From positions 62,001 through 126,000 of the forward strand of contig JADCER010000009.1 in NCBI GenBank assembly GCA_020249925.1: a DNA stretch of 64,000 nucleotides. Reading direction: 5' to 3'. Below are positions 17,878 through 27,142 of this stretch, piece after piece. The notes below the pieces were generated by a model, which saw only the letters and a program-made list of their open reading frames with translations, was not told the DNA's origin and did not search any database. Source of the stretch: Roseomonas sp. Lineage in GTDB: Bacteria > Pseudomonadota > Alphaproteobacteria > Acetobacterales > Acetobacteraceae. Both the position numbers and the translations under genes were made by a program. Position 1 is the stretch's first letter, and every line of letters begins with the position of its first letter.

Positions 17878-18858
17878 TCAGCTTTCCGGCTTCAGCCCAA
17901 GCCGGCGAATCAGGCCGCCCCAGCGCGCAATATCGGAAGCAAGCAGCGCGCGGAAGGCCTCCGTATCACTCCCCACCACGGTAAAGCCCGCGGTTTCCAA
18001 AGCGCGACGTTGATCAGGCACCGCAAGCGCCTTGCCGGTTTCCTCCGCCAGTCGCGCGATACGATCCGCCGGGAAGCCCGCCGGCGCAAAAAGCCCAATC
18101 CAGGCAATCGCCGGATCGGAAGGCACGCCGGCTTCCGCCATGGTCGGCACTTCAGGCAAAGCCGGGAAACGTTCCGCACTTGTCACCGCCAGCGCCCGCA
18201 CGGAACCATCGCGCACCTGGCCAAGCACACCGCCGGTTGCAGCGAAAAACGCCTGGATGCGCCCGGCGACCAAATCCAACACCGCTTGGCCGACCGCACG
18301 ATAGGGCACATGCACCGCCTCAAAACCCTGCGATGCCGCCAAATCTTCCATCACCAGGTGGGAAAGTGTGCCGGGCCCGGTGGAGGCATAGCTGATCTTG
18401 CCCGGATTGGCCTTGGCGAAGGCAACAAACTCGGCAGCGTTGCGTGCGGGTACCGAAGGATGCACCACCAGCACAAAGGGCAGCCGCGCCAGAAGGCTGA
18501 TCGGCGCCAAATCTGTTGCGGGATCATAGCCCAACGCCGGGTTCAGGATTTTCGCCGTGCTGCCCGGCCCGCCAATTGTCACCCCCAAAGTATGGCCATC
18601 GGTCGCGCGCGCCACGGCTTCCGTGCCGATATGCCCGCCACCGCCAGCGCGATTTTCCACAATCACCGGCTGGCCCAGCACCTGCTGCAAATGCGGCGCA
18701 ATGGCCCGTGCCGCGAGGTCCGGCGTGGACCCGCCCGGAAAAGCACAAATGATCCGCACCGGCCGATCCGGCCAGGCGGCTTGCGCGCGCAGAGCGCCCG
18801 GGCTTGCGGCAAGCCCGGCGCTCAGCGCCAAAAGGGAGCGGCGATGGAAGCTATTCAT
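17878..18858 (-). CDS. Bug/TctC-family substrate-binding protein
   Basis: WPDRPVRIICAFPGGSTPDLAARAIAPHLQQVLGQPVIVENRAGGGGHIGTEAVARA. Confidence 0.9.
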   Translation of the reverse strand: MNSFHRRSLLALSAGLAASPGALRAQAAWPDRPVRIICAFPGGSTPDLAARAIAPHLQQVLGQPVIVENRAGGGGHIGTEAVARATDGHTLGVTIGGPGSTAKILNPALGYDPATDLAPISLLARLPFVLVVHPSVPARNAAEFVAFAKANPGKISYASTGPGTLSHLVMEDLAASQGFEAVHVPYRAVGQAVLDLVAGRIQAFFAATGGVLGQVRDGSVRALAVTSAERFPALPEVPTMAEAGVPSDPAIAWIGLFAPAGFPADRIARLAEETGKALAVPDQRRALETAGFTVVGSDTEAFRALLASDIARWGGLIRRLGLKPES

Positions 18859-18938
18859 GGAATGGTGCCCGGTAAGAATGCACCCTCACAATGGCGTCAG
18901 GCGGCGCGGGCTGCAAGCGGCATATGGTTGCGCGCCCG

Positions 18939-19904
18939 TTACTCAGGCTGGAAATTCGCGAGCCGCAGCAATTCGGCATTGCGGGCCACATCAGCGCGGA
19001 TGAAGGCCTCGGCTTCCTCAACGGTTTCCGCCACGGGCTCAAACCCAAGCCCGCTCAGGCGCTGCACCGTTGCAACTTCACGCATGCCATCAACCAAAAT
19101 GCGGTTAAGCCGCTGCAGGATTTCAACCGGTACGCCGCGCGGCGCCCAAACGCCATACCAGGAATAGAATTCAAAACCGGGCAGCCCTGCTTCCGTCAGG
19201 GTCGGCAAATCTGGCGCCAAGGGCGTGCGTGCGGCGGTGGCCACACCAAGCCCGCGCAATTGCCCCGCGCGCACCATGGGCAAGGTCGCCAGCACCGGAT
19301 CGAACATCAGTTGCGCATTGCCGGCCGCGACATCCGTGAGCGCCGGGGCAGAGCCGCGATAGCCGACGATTTCGATATTCGCCCCGGTCAGGCGATTGAA
19401 TTCAATGCTGCCCAAATGCCCCGCCGCCCCAAGGGAGGATGTGGCGAAGGACCATTTGGCAGGTTCCCGCTTCGCGGCATCCACCACGGCGGGGATGGTG
19501 GTTTGCGGCAAGCGCGGGTTCATCACCAGCACCAAGGGCCCGCGCGCGGTGCGGGCGACCGCCACGAAATCCTGCACCGGATCATAGGGCGCATTGCGCA
19601 TCACATGCCGCGCCATGGGATGGATGGAAGCAGAGCCGAGCAGCGTATAGCCATCGGCTGCTGATTGCAGCACGGCCTGGCTGCCAATCGCGCCATTCGC
19701 TCCAGCCCGGTTTTCCACCACAACAGTCACGCCTAGCGCATCAGCAAGCTTGCTCGCCGCCAGCCGAGACATGGCATCCGTCGCCGCGCCAGGTGTGAAG
19801 GGCACAATCATGCGCAAGGGGCGATTGGGCCAGACACCTTGGGCGATGGCGGGGCTGGCCAAAGCTGCGCTGGTGAGGCCAAGCAGGATATGGCGCCTTT
19901 GCAT
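18939..19904 (-). CDS. Bug/TctC-family substrate-binding protein
   Basis: MQRRHILLGLTSAALASPAIAQGVWPNRPLRMIVPFTPGAATDAMSRL..VVVENRAGANGAIGSQAV; start at 19904 fits the signal peptide. Confidence 0.9.
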   Translation of the reverse strand: MQRRHILLGLTSAALASPAIAQGVWPNRPLRMIVPFTPGAATDAMSRLAASKLADALGVTVVVENRAGANGAIGSQAVLQSAADGYTLLGSASIHPMARHVMRNAPYDPVQDFVAVARTARGPLVLVMNPRLPQTTIPAVVDAAKREPAKWSFATSSLGAAGHLGSIEFNRLTGANIEIVGYRGSAPALTDVAAGNAQLMFDPVLATLPMVRAGQLRGLGVATAARTPLAPDLPTLTEAGLPGFEFYSWYGVWAPRGVPVEILQRLNRILVDGMREVATVQRLSGLGFEPVAETVEEAEAFIRADVARNAELLRLANFQPE

Positions 19905-20030
19905 GATGACCCCCGGATGTTTGCGCATGAACCTCATTAGGGAGAATGCTTGCCCGCGCGTCAAGAAATCCTTGGGATTGACGAAGCGCCGCCGCGTCTA
20001 TGAGCTTACAGGGCAAGGAAAGGCCAGACC

Positions 20031-22379
20031 ATGAACCATGTGCCCGCCACCATGAGAGGAACCGGCATCGGCGCCCCCGTGCGTCGCGTTGAGGATATGC
20101 GTTTCCTGCGCGGGCAGGGGCGTTATGTGGATGATCTGGGTGGCAGTGATGTCGCGCAGCTTGTGATGCTGCGTTCCCCTCATGCCTCGGCGCGCGTCAC
20201 GAGGTTGGATGTCAGCAAGGCGCGCGGCATACCAGGTGTGCTATTGGTATTGACGCCCGAGGATATTGAAGAACTCGGTGTGCTGCGCTGCATCACGCCA
20301 CGGCTGCAAAGAAATGGATCACCTTTGGCGCAAACGCCTTGGCGTATGTTGGCGATGGGGCAGGTGCGTTATGTGGGTGATGCTGTGGCCGCGGTGATCG
20401 CGACATCGCGCGCGGCGGCGCAGGATGCGGCAGAAGCGATCATTGTTGAATATGAACCCCTGCCCGTGGTGACGGATGTGGCAGAGGCGATCAGGCCCGG
20501 TGCACCGCAGGTTTGGCCCGATTTGGCACAAGAAAATGAAAGCGTCCTGTTCCGCCTGGGCGATGCGGCGGCGGTGGAGGCTGCCTTTGCGCGCGCGGCG
20601 CATGTCACGCGGCTTGATTTCCGCATCACGCGCGTTTCCGCCAATCCCATGGAACCGCGCAATGCGCTGGCGAGTTATGATCCCGTGGAGGATCGCTATA
20701 CGCTGACGACTGGCACGCAATTGCCGCATGTGATGCGCAATGAAATTGCTGAATTCGCGCTGAAGATACCAACGAATAGGCTGCGCATCATCTCGCCCGA
20801 TGTTGGTGGCGGTTTCGGCATGAAGGAAAGCCCGTTTCAGGAATATGTGCTGGCGCTGCATGGCGCGAAGCGGCTTGGTCGGCCGGTGCGCTGGACAGCG
20901 ACGCGCACGGAAAGTTTTTTGGCCGATACGCATGCGCGGGACAATGTCTCAACCGCAGAATTGGCGCTGGCGGCGGATGGTACTTTCCTCGGCTTTCGCG
21001 TGCATACTTTGTGCAATGTTGGCGCCTATCTCGCCTGGCAAGGGCCGGTTTCCGCTACCAATAACGTCGGCGGGCTCGCGGGGGTTTACCGCACGCCGCA
21101 TATTTTTACCGAAGTGCGCTGTATTTTCACGCATACGCAGCCGACCGCGCCCTATCGCGGGGCAGGGCGGCCAGAAGCGATTTACGCGATTGAGCGTATC
21201 ATTGATCTGGCCGCGGATGAAATGGGCATGGACCGGATTGCGCTACGCGAAAAGAACCTGATCCAACCGGAAGCGATGCCGTTTCGTACCGGGCTTGATT
21301 ACACCTATGACAGCGGCGATTTTCCGAAGAATATGGCGCTTGCCCTGAAAGCTGCAGATTGGGCAGGGTTTGAGGCGCGGCGTGCGGAGGCCAAGGCGCG
21401 CGGCAAGCTGCGCGGGATTGGCATTGCCAATGCGATCGAAAGTGCCGGCGGGCCGCATCGTGGGCCTTTGGAAGAATCCGCTGAAATCCGCTTCGATTCC
21501 GGCGGCAGCGTGACCTTGCTGATGGGCAGCCATAATCACGGCCAGGGGCATGAAACGGTGTTTCGCCAGATCGCCTCAGAACGCTTGGGGATTCCGGCCG
21601 AGCGTATCCGCTTCATCAATGGGGACACTGATATCGTAACGCATGGGCGTGGTACGATCGGGTCGCGTTCCATGATGGCCGCAGGTGGCGCGCTGGTGGG
21701 TGCGGCGGAGCGTATTATCGCGCGCGGCAAGAAGATTTCCGCGCATTTCTTGGAAGCGGCGGAAGCCGATATTGAATTCAGCGAGGGGCAATTCCGCATC
21801 GCGGGGACGGATCGCGGCATCGGTATCGAAGCCCTTGCGCGCCGCAGCTACATCCCCGGGCAATTGCCAATGGGCGAAGAACTTGGGCTTTCCGCCTTGC
21901 TCATCACGCGCCCAGGTGACGCGACCTTCCCCAATGGCTGCCATATCGCCGAAGTGGAAATAGACCCTGATACCGGAGAGGCTGAAACTGTCGCCTATGT
22001 GGTGGTGGATGATGTCGGCACCGTGATCAATCCGCTGCTGCTGAAGGGGCAAATTCATGGCGGCATTGCGCAGGGGCTGGGGCAGGTGTTTGGCGAGGAT
22101 ATTCGCTATGACGCCAATGGCCAACTTCTGACTGCAAGCTTCATGGATTACCTGATGCCGCGTGCGGCGGATTTCCCGGATATGGTGGTGAAAAGCAACC
22201 CGGTGCCAACCAAGACCAATCCGCTTGGCGTGAAAGGCGCTGGAGAGGCCGGTACTGTAGGCGCCTTGCCGGTGCTGATCAATGCAGTGGTGGATGCGCT
22301 GCGCCCGCTTGGCATTCGCCATATCGAAATGCCCGCAACGCCGGAGCGTATCTGGGCCGCTATTCGCAACGCCGGTTAG
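20031..22379 (+). CDS. Xanthine dehydrogenase/CoxL-family molybdopterin-binding large subunit
   Basis: GAPVRRVEDMRFLRGQGRYVDDL, DVGGGFGMKE, APYRGAGRPEAIYAIER, GSHNHGQGHETVFRQI, VKGAGEAGTVGALPVLINAVVDAL. Confidence 0.92.
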   Translation: MNHVPATMRGTGIGAPVRRVEDMRFLRGQGRYVDDLGGSDVAQLVMLRSPHASARVTRLDVSKARGIPGVLLVLTPEDIEELGVLRCITPRLQRNGSPLAQTPWRMLAMGQVRYVGDAVAAVIATSRAAAQDAAEAIIVEYEPLPVVTDVAEAIRPGAPQVWPDLAQENESVLFRLGDAAAVEAAFARAAHVTRLDFRITRVSANPMEPRNALASYDPVEDRYTLTTGTQLPHVMRNEIAEFALKIPTNRLRIISPDVGGGFGMKESPFQEYVLALHGAKRLGRPVRWTATRTESFLADTHARDNVSTAELALAADGTFLGFRVHTLCNVGAYLAWQGPVSATNNVGGLAGVYRTPHIFTEVRCIFTHTQPTAPYRGAGRPEAIYAIERIIDLAADEMGMDRIALREKNLIQPEAMPFRTGLDYTYDSGDFPKNMALALKAADWAGFEARRAEAKARGKLRGIGIANAIESAGGPHRGPLEESAEIRFDSGGSVTLLMGSHNHGQGHETVFRQIASERLGIPAERIRFINGDTDIVTHGRGTIGSRSMMAAGGALVGAAERIIARGKKISAHFLEAAEADIEFSEGQFRIAGTDRGIGIEALARRSYIPGQLPMGEELGLSALLITRPGDATFPNGCHIAEVEIDPDTGEAETVAYVVVDDVGTVINPLLLKGQIHGGIAQGLGQVFGEDIRYDANGQLLTASFMDYLMPRAADFPDMVVKSNPVPTKTNPLGVKGAGEAGTVGALPVLINAVVDALRPLGIRHIEMPATPERIWAAIRNAG

Positions 22380-23341
22380 GCGCGCGCTTCTTCTTCCAAG
22401 GCTTCCAAAAGCCGCGCCGGCCACCATTGCGGAATGCCCTGGCCGATCAGTACCAGGCGCGATCGCCGATCCGCTGATGGCCAATCTTCCAGCCATTGAA
22501 TGGGATGCAGCACATGGCGCACGCCATGCAGCACGGCGGGTTTTTCTGGTGCTTCCGCGACGCGGATGATGCCCTTCATGCGCAGCAATTTCTCCCCGGC
22601 ATGTTCGGCGAGCGCTTCCAGGAATAGCGGCAACACCACGGCGGGGAGCGGTTCTTCACGCAGGATGGAAATGGTCTCCACCCCCGCGCTATGGCGGGCG
22701 CTGGGCGTGGCAATGGCTTCCAACCAATGCTGCAAGGTTTCTGGCCCTGCGGCGGAAGCGAAAAGCATATCCGGTGGAATGGCACCCTGCACCGCGCGCA
22801 GGATTGGCGCGCCGGGATTAAGCGACGCAAGCTTTGCTTCCAAGGCCGTTGTATCGGGCGCAAGATCGGTTTTGCTGAGCAGCAGCCTATCCGCGAGCAT
22901 GGCCTGCTGCGCGGCTTCCGGATGGCGCGTAATTGTCTCGGCACCTAACAGCGCATCCACCACCGTCACCACCGCTTCCACGCGATGGTCCTCCGCAATG
23001 CTTGGGTCCATCAGCAGCGTGTGCAGAATAGGCGCGGGATCAGCGAGGCCCGATGTTTCAATCAGCACGCGGTGATAGGTGACAGCGCCTGATCGGTGCC
23101 GCGCCGCCAGATCGATCAGCGTGCGTGCGAGATCGCCGCGCGTCGCGCAGCAAAGGCACCCATTGGCAAGGCCGAGCAGGTTTTCTTCCGACGTTTCAAG
23201 CAATTCATGGTCAAGCCCGATATCGCCCCATTCATTGACGATCACCGCACTGCCGGCATAGGCGGGATCACGCAGCACAGAACGCAGCAGCGTGGTCTTG
23301 CCGCTACCCAGAAATCCCGTGATGACCGAAACGGGAATCAC
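22376..23341 (-). CDS. CobW/G3E-family GTPase (putative metallochaperone)
   Basis: PVSVITGFLGSGKTTLLRSVL Walker A, VNEWGDIGLDHELL, NGCLCCATRGDLARTL CxCC motif. Confidence 0.9.
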   Translation of the reverse strand: MIPVSVITGFLGSGKTTLLRSVLRDPAYAGSAVIVNEWGDIGLDHELLETSEENLLGLANGCLCCATRGDLARTLIDLAARHRSGAVTYHRVLIETSGLADPAPILHTLLMDPSIAEDHRVEAVVTVVDALLGAETITRHPEAAQQAMLADRLLLSKTDLAPDTTALEAKLASLNPGAPILRAVQGAIPPDMLFASAAGPETLQHWLEAIATPSARHSAGVETISILREEPLPAVVLPLFLEALAEHAGEKLLRMKGIIRVAEAPEKPAVLHGVRHVLHPIQWLEDWPSADRRSRLVLIGQGIPQWWPARLLEALEEEARA

Positions 23342-23622
23342 AATGGCGCCGCAACCCGCGCGCGGGCCGGTTCCGTACTGGTTGCGTTCAGCGCATAACG
23401 CAGGCTCCGCAATAGCCCGAGCATGGAAGCCGCCGGACGGCGCCGGGTTTCACTGATCAGCCACCAGCGCATCGGCGCCTCTGCCGGCGCAGCTGGCGCC
23501 ACATGCAGCACCTGATCGCCCACGGTAACTTTCACGCCGGCATCAGCAATATCCACGCGCCCGGTCACGCCCCAAAGGGTCAGGCTATCAGCAAGCAAGG
23601 CGCGCAGCGCGGGTGGGTTCAT
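23338..23622 (-). CDS. Small uncharacterised protein (about 94 aa)
   Basis: MNPPALRALLADSLTLWGVTGRVDIADAGVKVTVGDQVLHVAP..; 4-nt overlaps with both flanking genes. Confidence 0.6.
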   Translation of the reverse strand: MNPPALRALLADSLTLWGVTGRVDIADAGVKVTVGDQVLHVAPAAPAEAPMRWWLISETRRRPAASMLGLLRSLRYALNATSTEPARARVAAPL

Positions 23623-25046
23623 ACGGCGGGCGCGGTGCGGATTTCCTGCGGGATGCGCCGCGGCAGCCATTGCCCACCAGCCGCATCACCGACCCAGCGA
23701 TCATTTTCGACCATGATCTTGCCACGCAAAATGGTCATGGCAGGCCAGGCATCCACCTGGCGGCCTTCCCAGGGCGTATAGTCGCTTTCATGCAAGGCTT
23801 CGGCGCGCACCATGCGCCTAAGCTTCGGGTCAAGGATGCAGATATCCGCATCCGCGCCCGTGGCAATCGCGCCCTTGCGCGGATACATCCCCATGATCTT
23901 CGCGGCATTGGTGGAAACCGCATCAACGAATTGCCGGAGCGTAAAGCCGCGCTTGCCGACCATTTCCGTATACATCACCGCGACACGAGGCTCCACACCT
24001 GAACTTCCGCCAGTTGTGTCATCCACCCGCTTGCCTTGCGTTTTCACTGCCAAGGAACAGCAAAGTTCGTCGGTCGCGACACAGGAAATCGAGCCATCAC
24101 GCGCCCCGGCCCAAAGCTCATCCTGATCCGCCTGAGACTTCAGCGATGGGTAGGTGTGATAGATCTGCCCATTCGGGCGCTTATAATCCTCACTGGTGTA
24201 GAGCATGTATTGATGGAGCGACTCACCATAAATCGGCAGGTCCTTGGCGCGCGCATCGCGAATGGCGCGCACACCATTCCCGGCTGAGACATGCATCATG
24301 TAAAGCGCGGTGCCGGGCACATGTTCCGCGAGACGCATGACGCGGCGGAAGGACAGATCTTCCGAAAGTGTATTATGCACCTCCGCCATATTCTCAAACC
24401 CGGCGCGGTTTTCGCGGAAGAGTTTGGCGTACATATGCATGACAATGTCATTGTCTTCGGCATGGATCACGCCAAGCCCACCCTTGGTGGAAAGCACCTG
24501 AAACACTTCCCAGATATCGCCGAAATCCACCATGCGGCCCTTGCGGGAAGGGGTGATGTCGGTGGTGAAGATTTTCGTGGTGGCGTGGCCGGCTTCAATC
24601 GCCTCCCCCAACTGCGCGGGGATATCGGGCGGCAAATCGCCTTCCACCATGATGTGAAAAGCGTAATCGCAAGGGCAGCCATCGGCCTTCCAGGCGGCGT
24701 GGCGTTCAGCGATGGCGCCTTCAATGGTTTTGCCATGGGTCCAGCGCACGAAATCCAGAATGCTGGTGGTGCCGCCATAAAGCGCGGCTTTGCCGACGAC
24801 CGAAGCGCCCTGGGTTTGATCAATCTTTCCATCTGGCCCCGGGATCGGCCAAAGGCAATGCGTATGCGGGTCAATCCCGCCCGGCATCACGATGCTATCG
24901 CCCGCTTCCACCACCCGCACACCAGGCGGTATGGGCAGGGTACCCGGTGCGGCAATGGCGACGATTTTCTCGCCCGCTATGCCAATTTCAGCCGGCCCAA
25001 TGGCATAGGGCGTGACGACGCAATTGCCCTTGATCACAAGATCCAT
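23619..25046 (-). CDS. Dihydropyrimidinase/D-hydantoinase-like amidohydrolase
   Basis: MDLVIKGNCVVTPYAIGPAEIGIAGEKIVAI..VMPGGIDPHTHCLWPIPG, KIFTTD, YMMHVSAG; start at 25046 preferred. Confidence 0.88.
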   Translation of the reverse strand: MDLVIKGNCVVTPYAIGPAEIGIAGEKIVAIAAPGTLPIPPGVRVVEAGDSIVMPGGIDPHTHCLWPIPGPDGKIDQTQGASVVGKAALYGGTTSILDFVRWTHGKTIEGAIAERHAAWKADGCPCDYAFHIMVEGDLPPDIPAQLGEAIEAGHATTKIFTTDITPSRKGRMVDFGDIWEVFQVLSTKGGLGVIHAEDNDIVMHMYAKLFRENRAGFENMAEVHNTLSEDLSFRRVMRLAEHVPGTALYMMHVSAGNGVRAIRDARAKDLPIYGESLHQYMLYTSEDYKRPNGQIYHTYPSLKSQADQDELWAGARDGSISCVATDELCCSLAVKTQGKRVDDTTGGSSGVEPRVAVMYTEMVGKRGFTLRQFVDAVSTNAAKIMGMYPRKGAIATGADADICILDPKLRRMVRAEALHESDYTPWEGRQVDAWPAMTILRGKIMVENDRWVGDAAGGQWLPRRIPQEIRTAPAV

Positions 25047-25088
25047 GGTGATACCCCCATTCGGCGCTTGGTCTGGCGCCGGGGGGAA

Positions 25089-25115
25089 GCCTAAACCCAA
25101 AATGCGGGTTTAGGC
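25089..25115 (-). terminator. Perfect 10-bp stem hairpin between lipoprotein and hydantoinase genes
   Basis: GCCTAAACCC-AAAATGC-GGGTTTAGGC; lies just downstream of the 25127..25600 gene on the minus strand. Confidence 0.6.
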
Positions 25116-25126
25116 CAATGCTGGCT

Positions 25127-25600
25127 TCAGCGCCGGGGCGGCGCGGTGCCGGGCACTTCGCGGGAAATGCGTGCGCGGTCCGTTTCCGTCACCGTCACAC
25201 GGTCACCGACCTGCAGCCCAAGCTCATTGGTTTGGGTAATCACGCGTTCGCCGCCGGAATCAGGGCGGATGATGAATTCCATCGCCTCACCACGCGTGGC
25301 GCCTTCTTCAATGGCAGCGCCAGCCGCACCGCCAGCCAGCGCGCCAACCACGCCGCCCACAGTCCGCGCGCGCCAATCACCGCCGATGGTGCTACCCAGG
25401 AAGCCCCCGCCAACAGCACCGGCCGTGGCACCCACGCCGCTGCGTGCGCCGCTTACGGCCACGGGGCGCATGGCGATGATGGTGCCGCGATAGACAGTGC
25501 CTTGGATGCCCAATGCTTGGCGTTCCACGGTTGTGTTCGTCGCCGGCGCGCAGGCAGCAACGCCAAATAGCAGAAGGATGATGGACAGGCGAAGAAGCAT
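25127..25600 (-). CDS. Glycine-zipper outer-membrane lipoprotein (SlyB/PcP-like)
   Basis: Signal/lipobox LLLFGVAAC; glycine zipper GATAGAVGGGFLGSTIGG..VVGALAGGAAGAAIEEG. Confidence 0.8.
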   Translation of the reverse strand: MLLRLSIILLLFGVAACAPATNTTVERQALGIQGTVYRGTIIAMRPVAVSGARSGVGATAGAVGGGFLGSTIGGDWRARTVGGVVGALAGGAAGAAIEEGATRGEAMEFIIRPDSGGERVITQTNELGLQVGDRVTVTETDRARISREVPGTAPPRR

Positions 25601-25743
25601 CAGAGTGTCTCCTCAATCAGGATGATAGACTCAGCCTTGGATCGGCTAGGCAGCAAGGCCCGCCGCAAACCTGCTGGGCTTTTGGCGTCAATCTAGCCAT
25701 GTTTGGCAATACTCCAAGGCGCGATTATGGCGGGCTTTTCGGT

Positions 25744-26544
25744 TCAAGGCGCCGGCAAAAGCGCATCCGTGCGACCCATGAGGCGATAGGCAATAAGCCC
25801 GAGCCATTCCCGAAAACCCCATTCGAATTGACCGAGCCTTTCCGGGAAAGGCGCATCGTAAAGCACAGCCAGGGTATGGCCGGTGCGATAATTCACTGGC
25901 CAGGCGATGATCCCTTGCCAGCCGGCCTTGCGGAACACCCCCATGGCGCGCGGCATATGGCTGGCCGAGGTGACCAGCAGCCAAACCTCATCCGGTTTTG
26001 GCTGCACCAGGGCGTGTGTCAGCACCGCATTCTGATGCGTATTGCGTGCCGCCGCCTCATAAATCACGCGCGGCCCCGAAAGGCCGAGGCCTTCAAAGAA
26101 CTTCCGCGCCACATCGGCTTCAGTCAGCCCGCCATGCACCAGTGAACCCTGGCCACCGGTGAAGACGATACGCGCATCGGGGAAACGCCGCGCCAGCGCA
26201 ACGGTTTCTGTCATGCGTTCCGCGGCGCCATTGATGGCAGGGATGCCGCGTTCATCAGTGATGTTCTGATCCACCGCGCCACCCAGCACAACGATGCCAT
26301 CAACCCGCGTGAGCGGCTCAGCCGGGCGCGCAAAGCGATCTTCCAGCGGCAGCAGAATGAATTGGCTGATGGGGGTTGCGATGAGCAGGAAAAAGAACGC
26401 AAGACAAGCCAGGACAAGCCAGCGGCCAGAGCGTAGCCCGCGCCAGATCATGGCAAGCCCAATGGCACCAACCAGCAGGGCAAAATGTCCCGGCCGTGCC
26501 GGAAACCACAATATCTTTGAGACTATATAGGCAATATCCGTCAT
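25744..26544 (-). CDS. YdcF/ElyC/SanA family (DUF218) protein
   Basis: GIVVLGGAVDQN..NGAAERMTETVALARRFPDARIVFTGGQG..ARNTHQNAVLTHAL; start at 26544 preferred. Confidence 0.85.
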   Translation of the reverse strand: MTDIAYIVSKILWFPARPGHFALLVGAIGLAMIWRGLRSGRWLVLACLAFFFLLIATPISQFILLPLEDRFARPAEPLTRVDGIVVLGGAVDQNITDERGIPAINGAAERMTETVALARRFPDARIVFTGGQGSLVHGGLTEADVARKFFEGLGLSGPRVIYEAAARNTHQNAVLTHALVQPKPDEVWLLVTSASHMPRAMGVFRKAGWQGIIAWPVNYRTGHTLAVLYDAPFPERLGQFEWGFREWLGLIAYRLMGRTDALLPAP

Positions 26545-26611
26545 GACAGGGTCCAAACCGCGCGAGGATTGCGCAAAGCAGCGTCGCCGTGGCCTGTCAA
26601 GCGAAGCGGCG

Positions 26612-26633
26612 GCCGGGCTCAATCAAGCCCGGC
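26612..26633 (-). terminator. Hairpin downstream of the marR-type gene
   Basis: GCCGGGCT-CAATCA-AGCCCGGC perfect 8-bp stem, about 14 nt beyond the stop at 26647 on the minus strand. Confidence 0.6.
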
Positions 26634-26646
26634 GCCGTCCGTTCAG

Positions 26647-27027
26647 TTACTTGCGGCCAGCTTCGGCCTTGGCAGCTTCGGTCACGCGCTGATCAGCGGC
26701 AAGGATGGTATTGCGCAATTCGCGCATGAAGGCGTTGCCCTTGGGCGTGCGCTGCACCAGTACCGACCGACGATCGGATGGATCAGGCTTGCGCCGGGCA
26801 AGATCATGATCACCCAAACGATCAAGGGCGCGCGTGATCGCCGGCTTGGATACATTCAGCTTTGCGGCCAGGCCGCGCACCGTATGCGGGCCATCCGAAA
26901 GATAGCTGATGAGCATGACACCAAGTTGGCGAGAGGAAAGATCATGCGCATCCCGGCGCACGAGTGCAACGATCGTTTCCTGCAAAACGCGTATCATGTG
27001 ATCTGAGCCATTATTATTGCTGGCCAT
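26647..27027 (-). CDS. MarR-family winged-helix regulator
   Basis: LSSRQLGVMLISYLSDGPHTVRGLAAKLNVSKPAITRALDRLGDHDLARRKPDPSDRRSVLVQRTPKG; start MASNNNG at 27027. Confidence 0.88.
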   Translation of the reverse strand: MASNNNGSDHMIRVLQETIVALVRRDAHDLSSRQLGVMLISYLSDGPHTVRGLAAKLNVSKPAITRALDRLGDHDLARRKPDPSDRRSVLVQRTPKGNAFMRELRNTILAADQRVTEAAKAEAGRK

Positions 27028-27142
27028 TTGATTTTCCTTTCCGTGCGACAAATGCGGCCTTTCCGGCCACTGATTCTCATTGAAGGGCCATAAACTAGCT
27101 GGACCTGATATCGTCATACACAGGTTTCACTGAAATGTCATA

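Noticed and set aside
17782-19167. 461-aa plus-strand ORF opposite the Bug SBP genes
   Set aside because: Antisense to two convincing Bug-family proteins with signal peptides; no recognisable fold.
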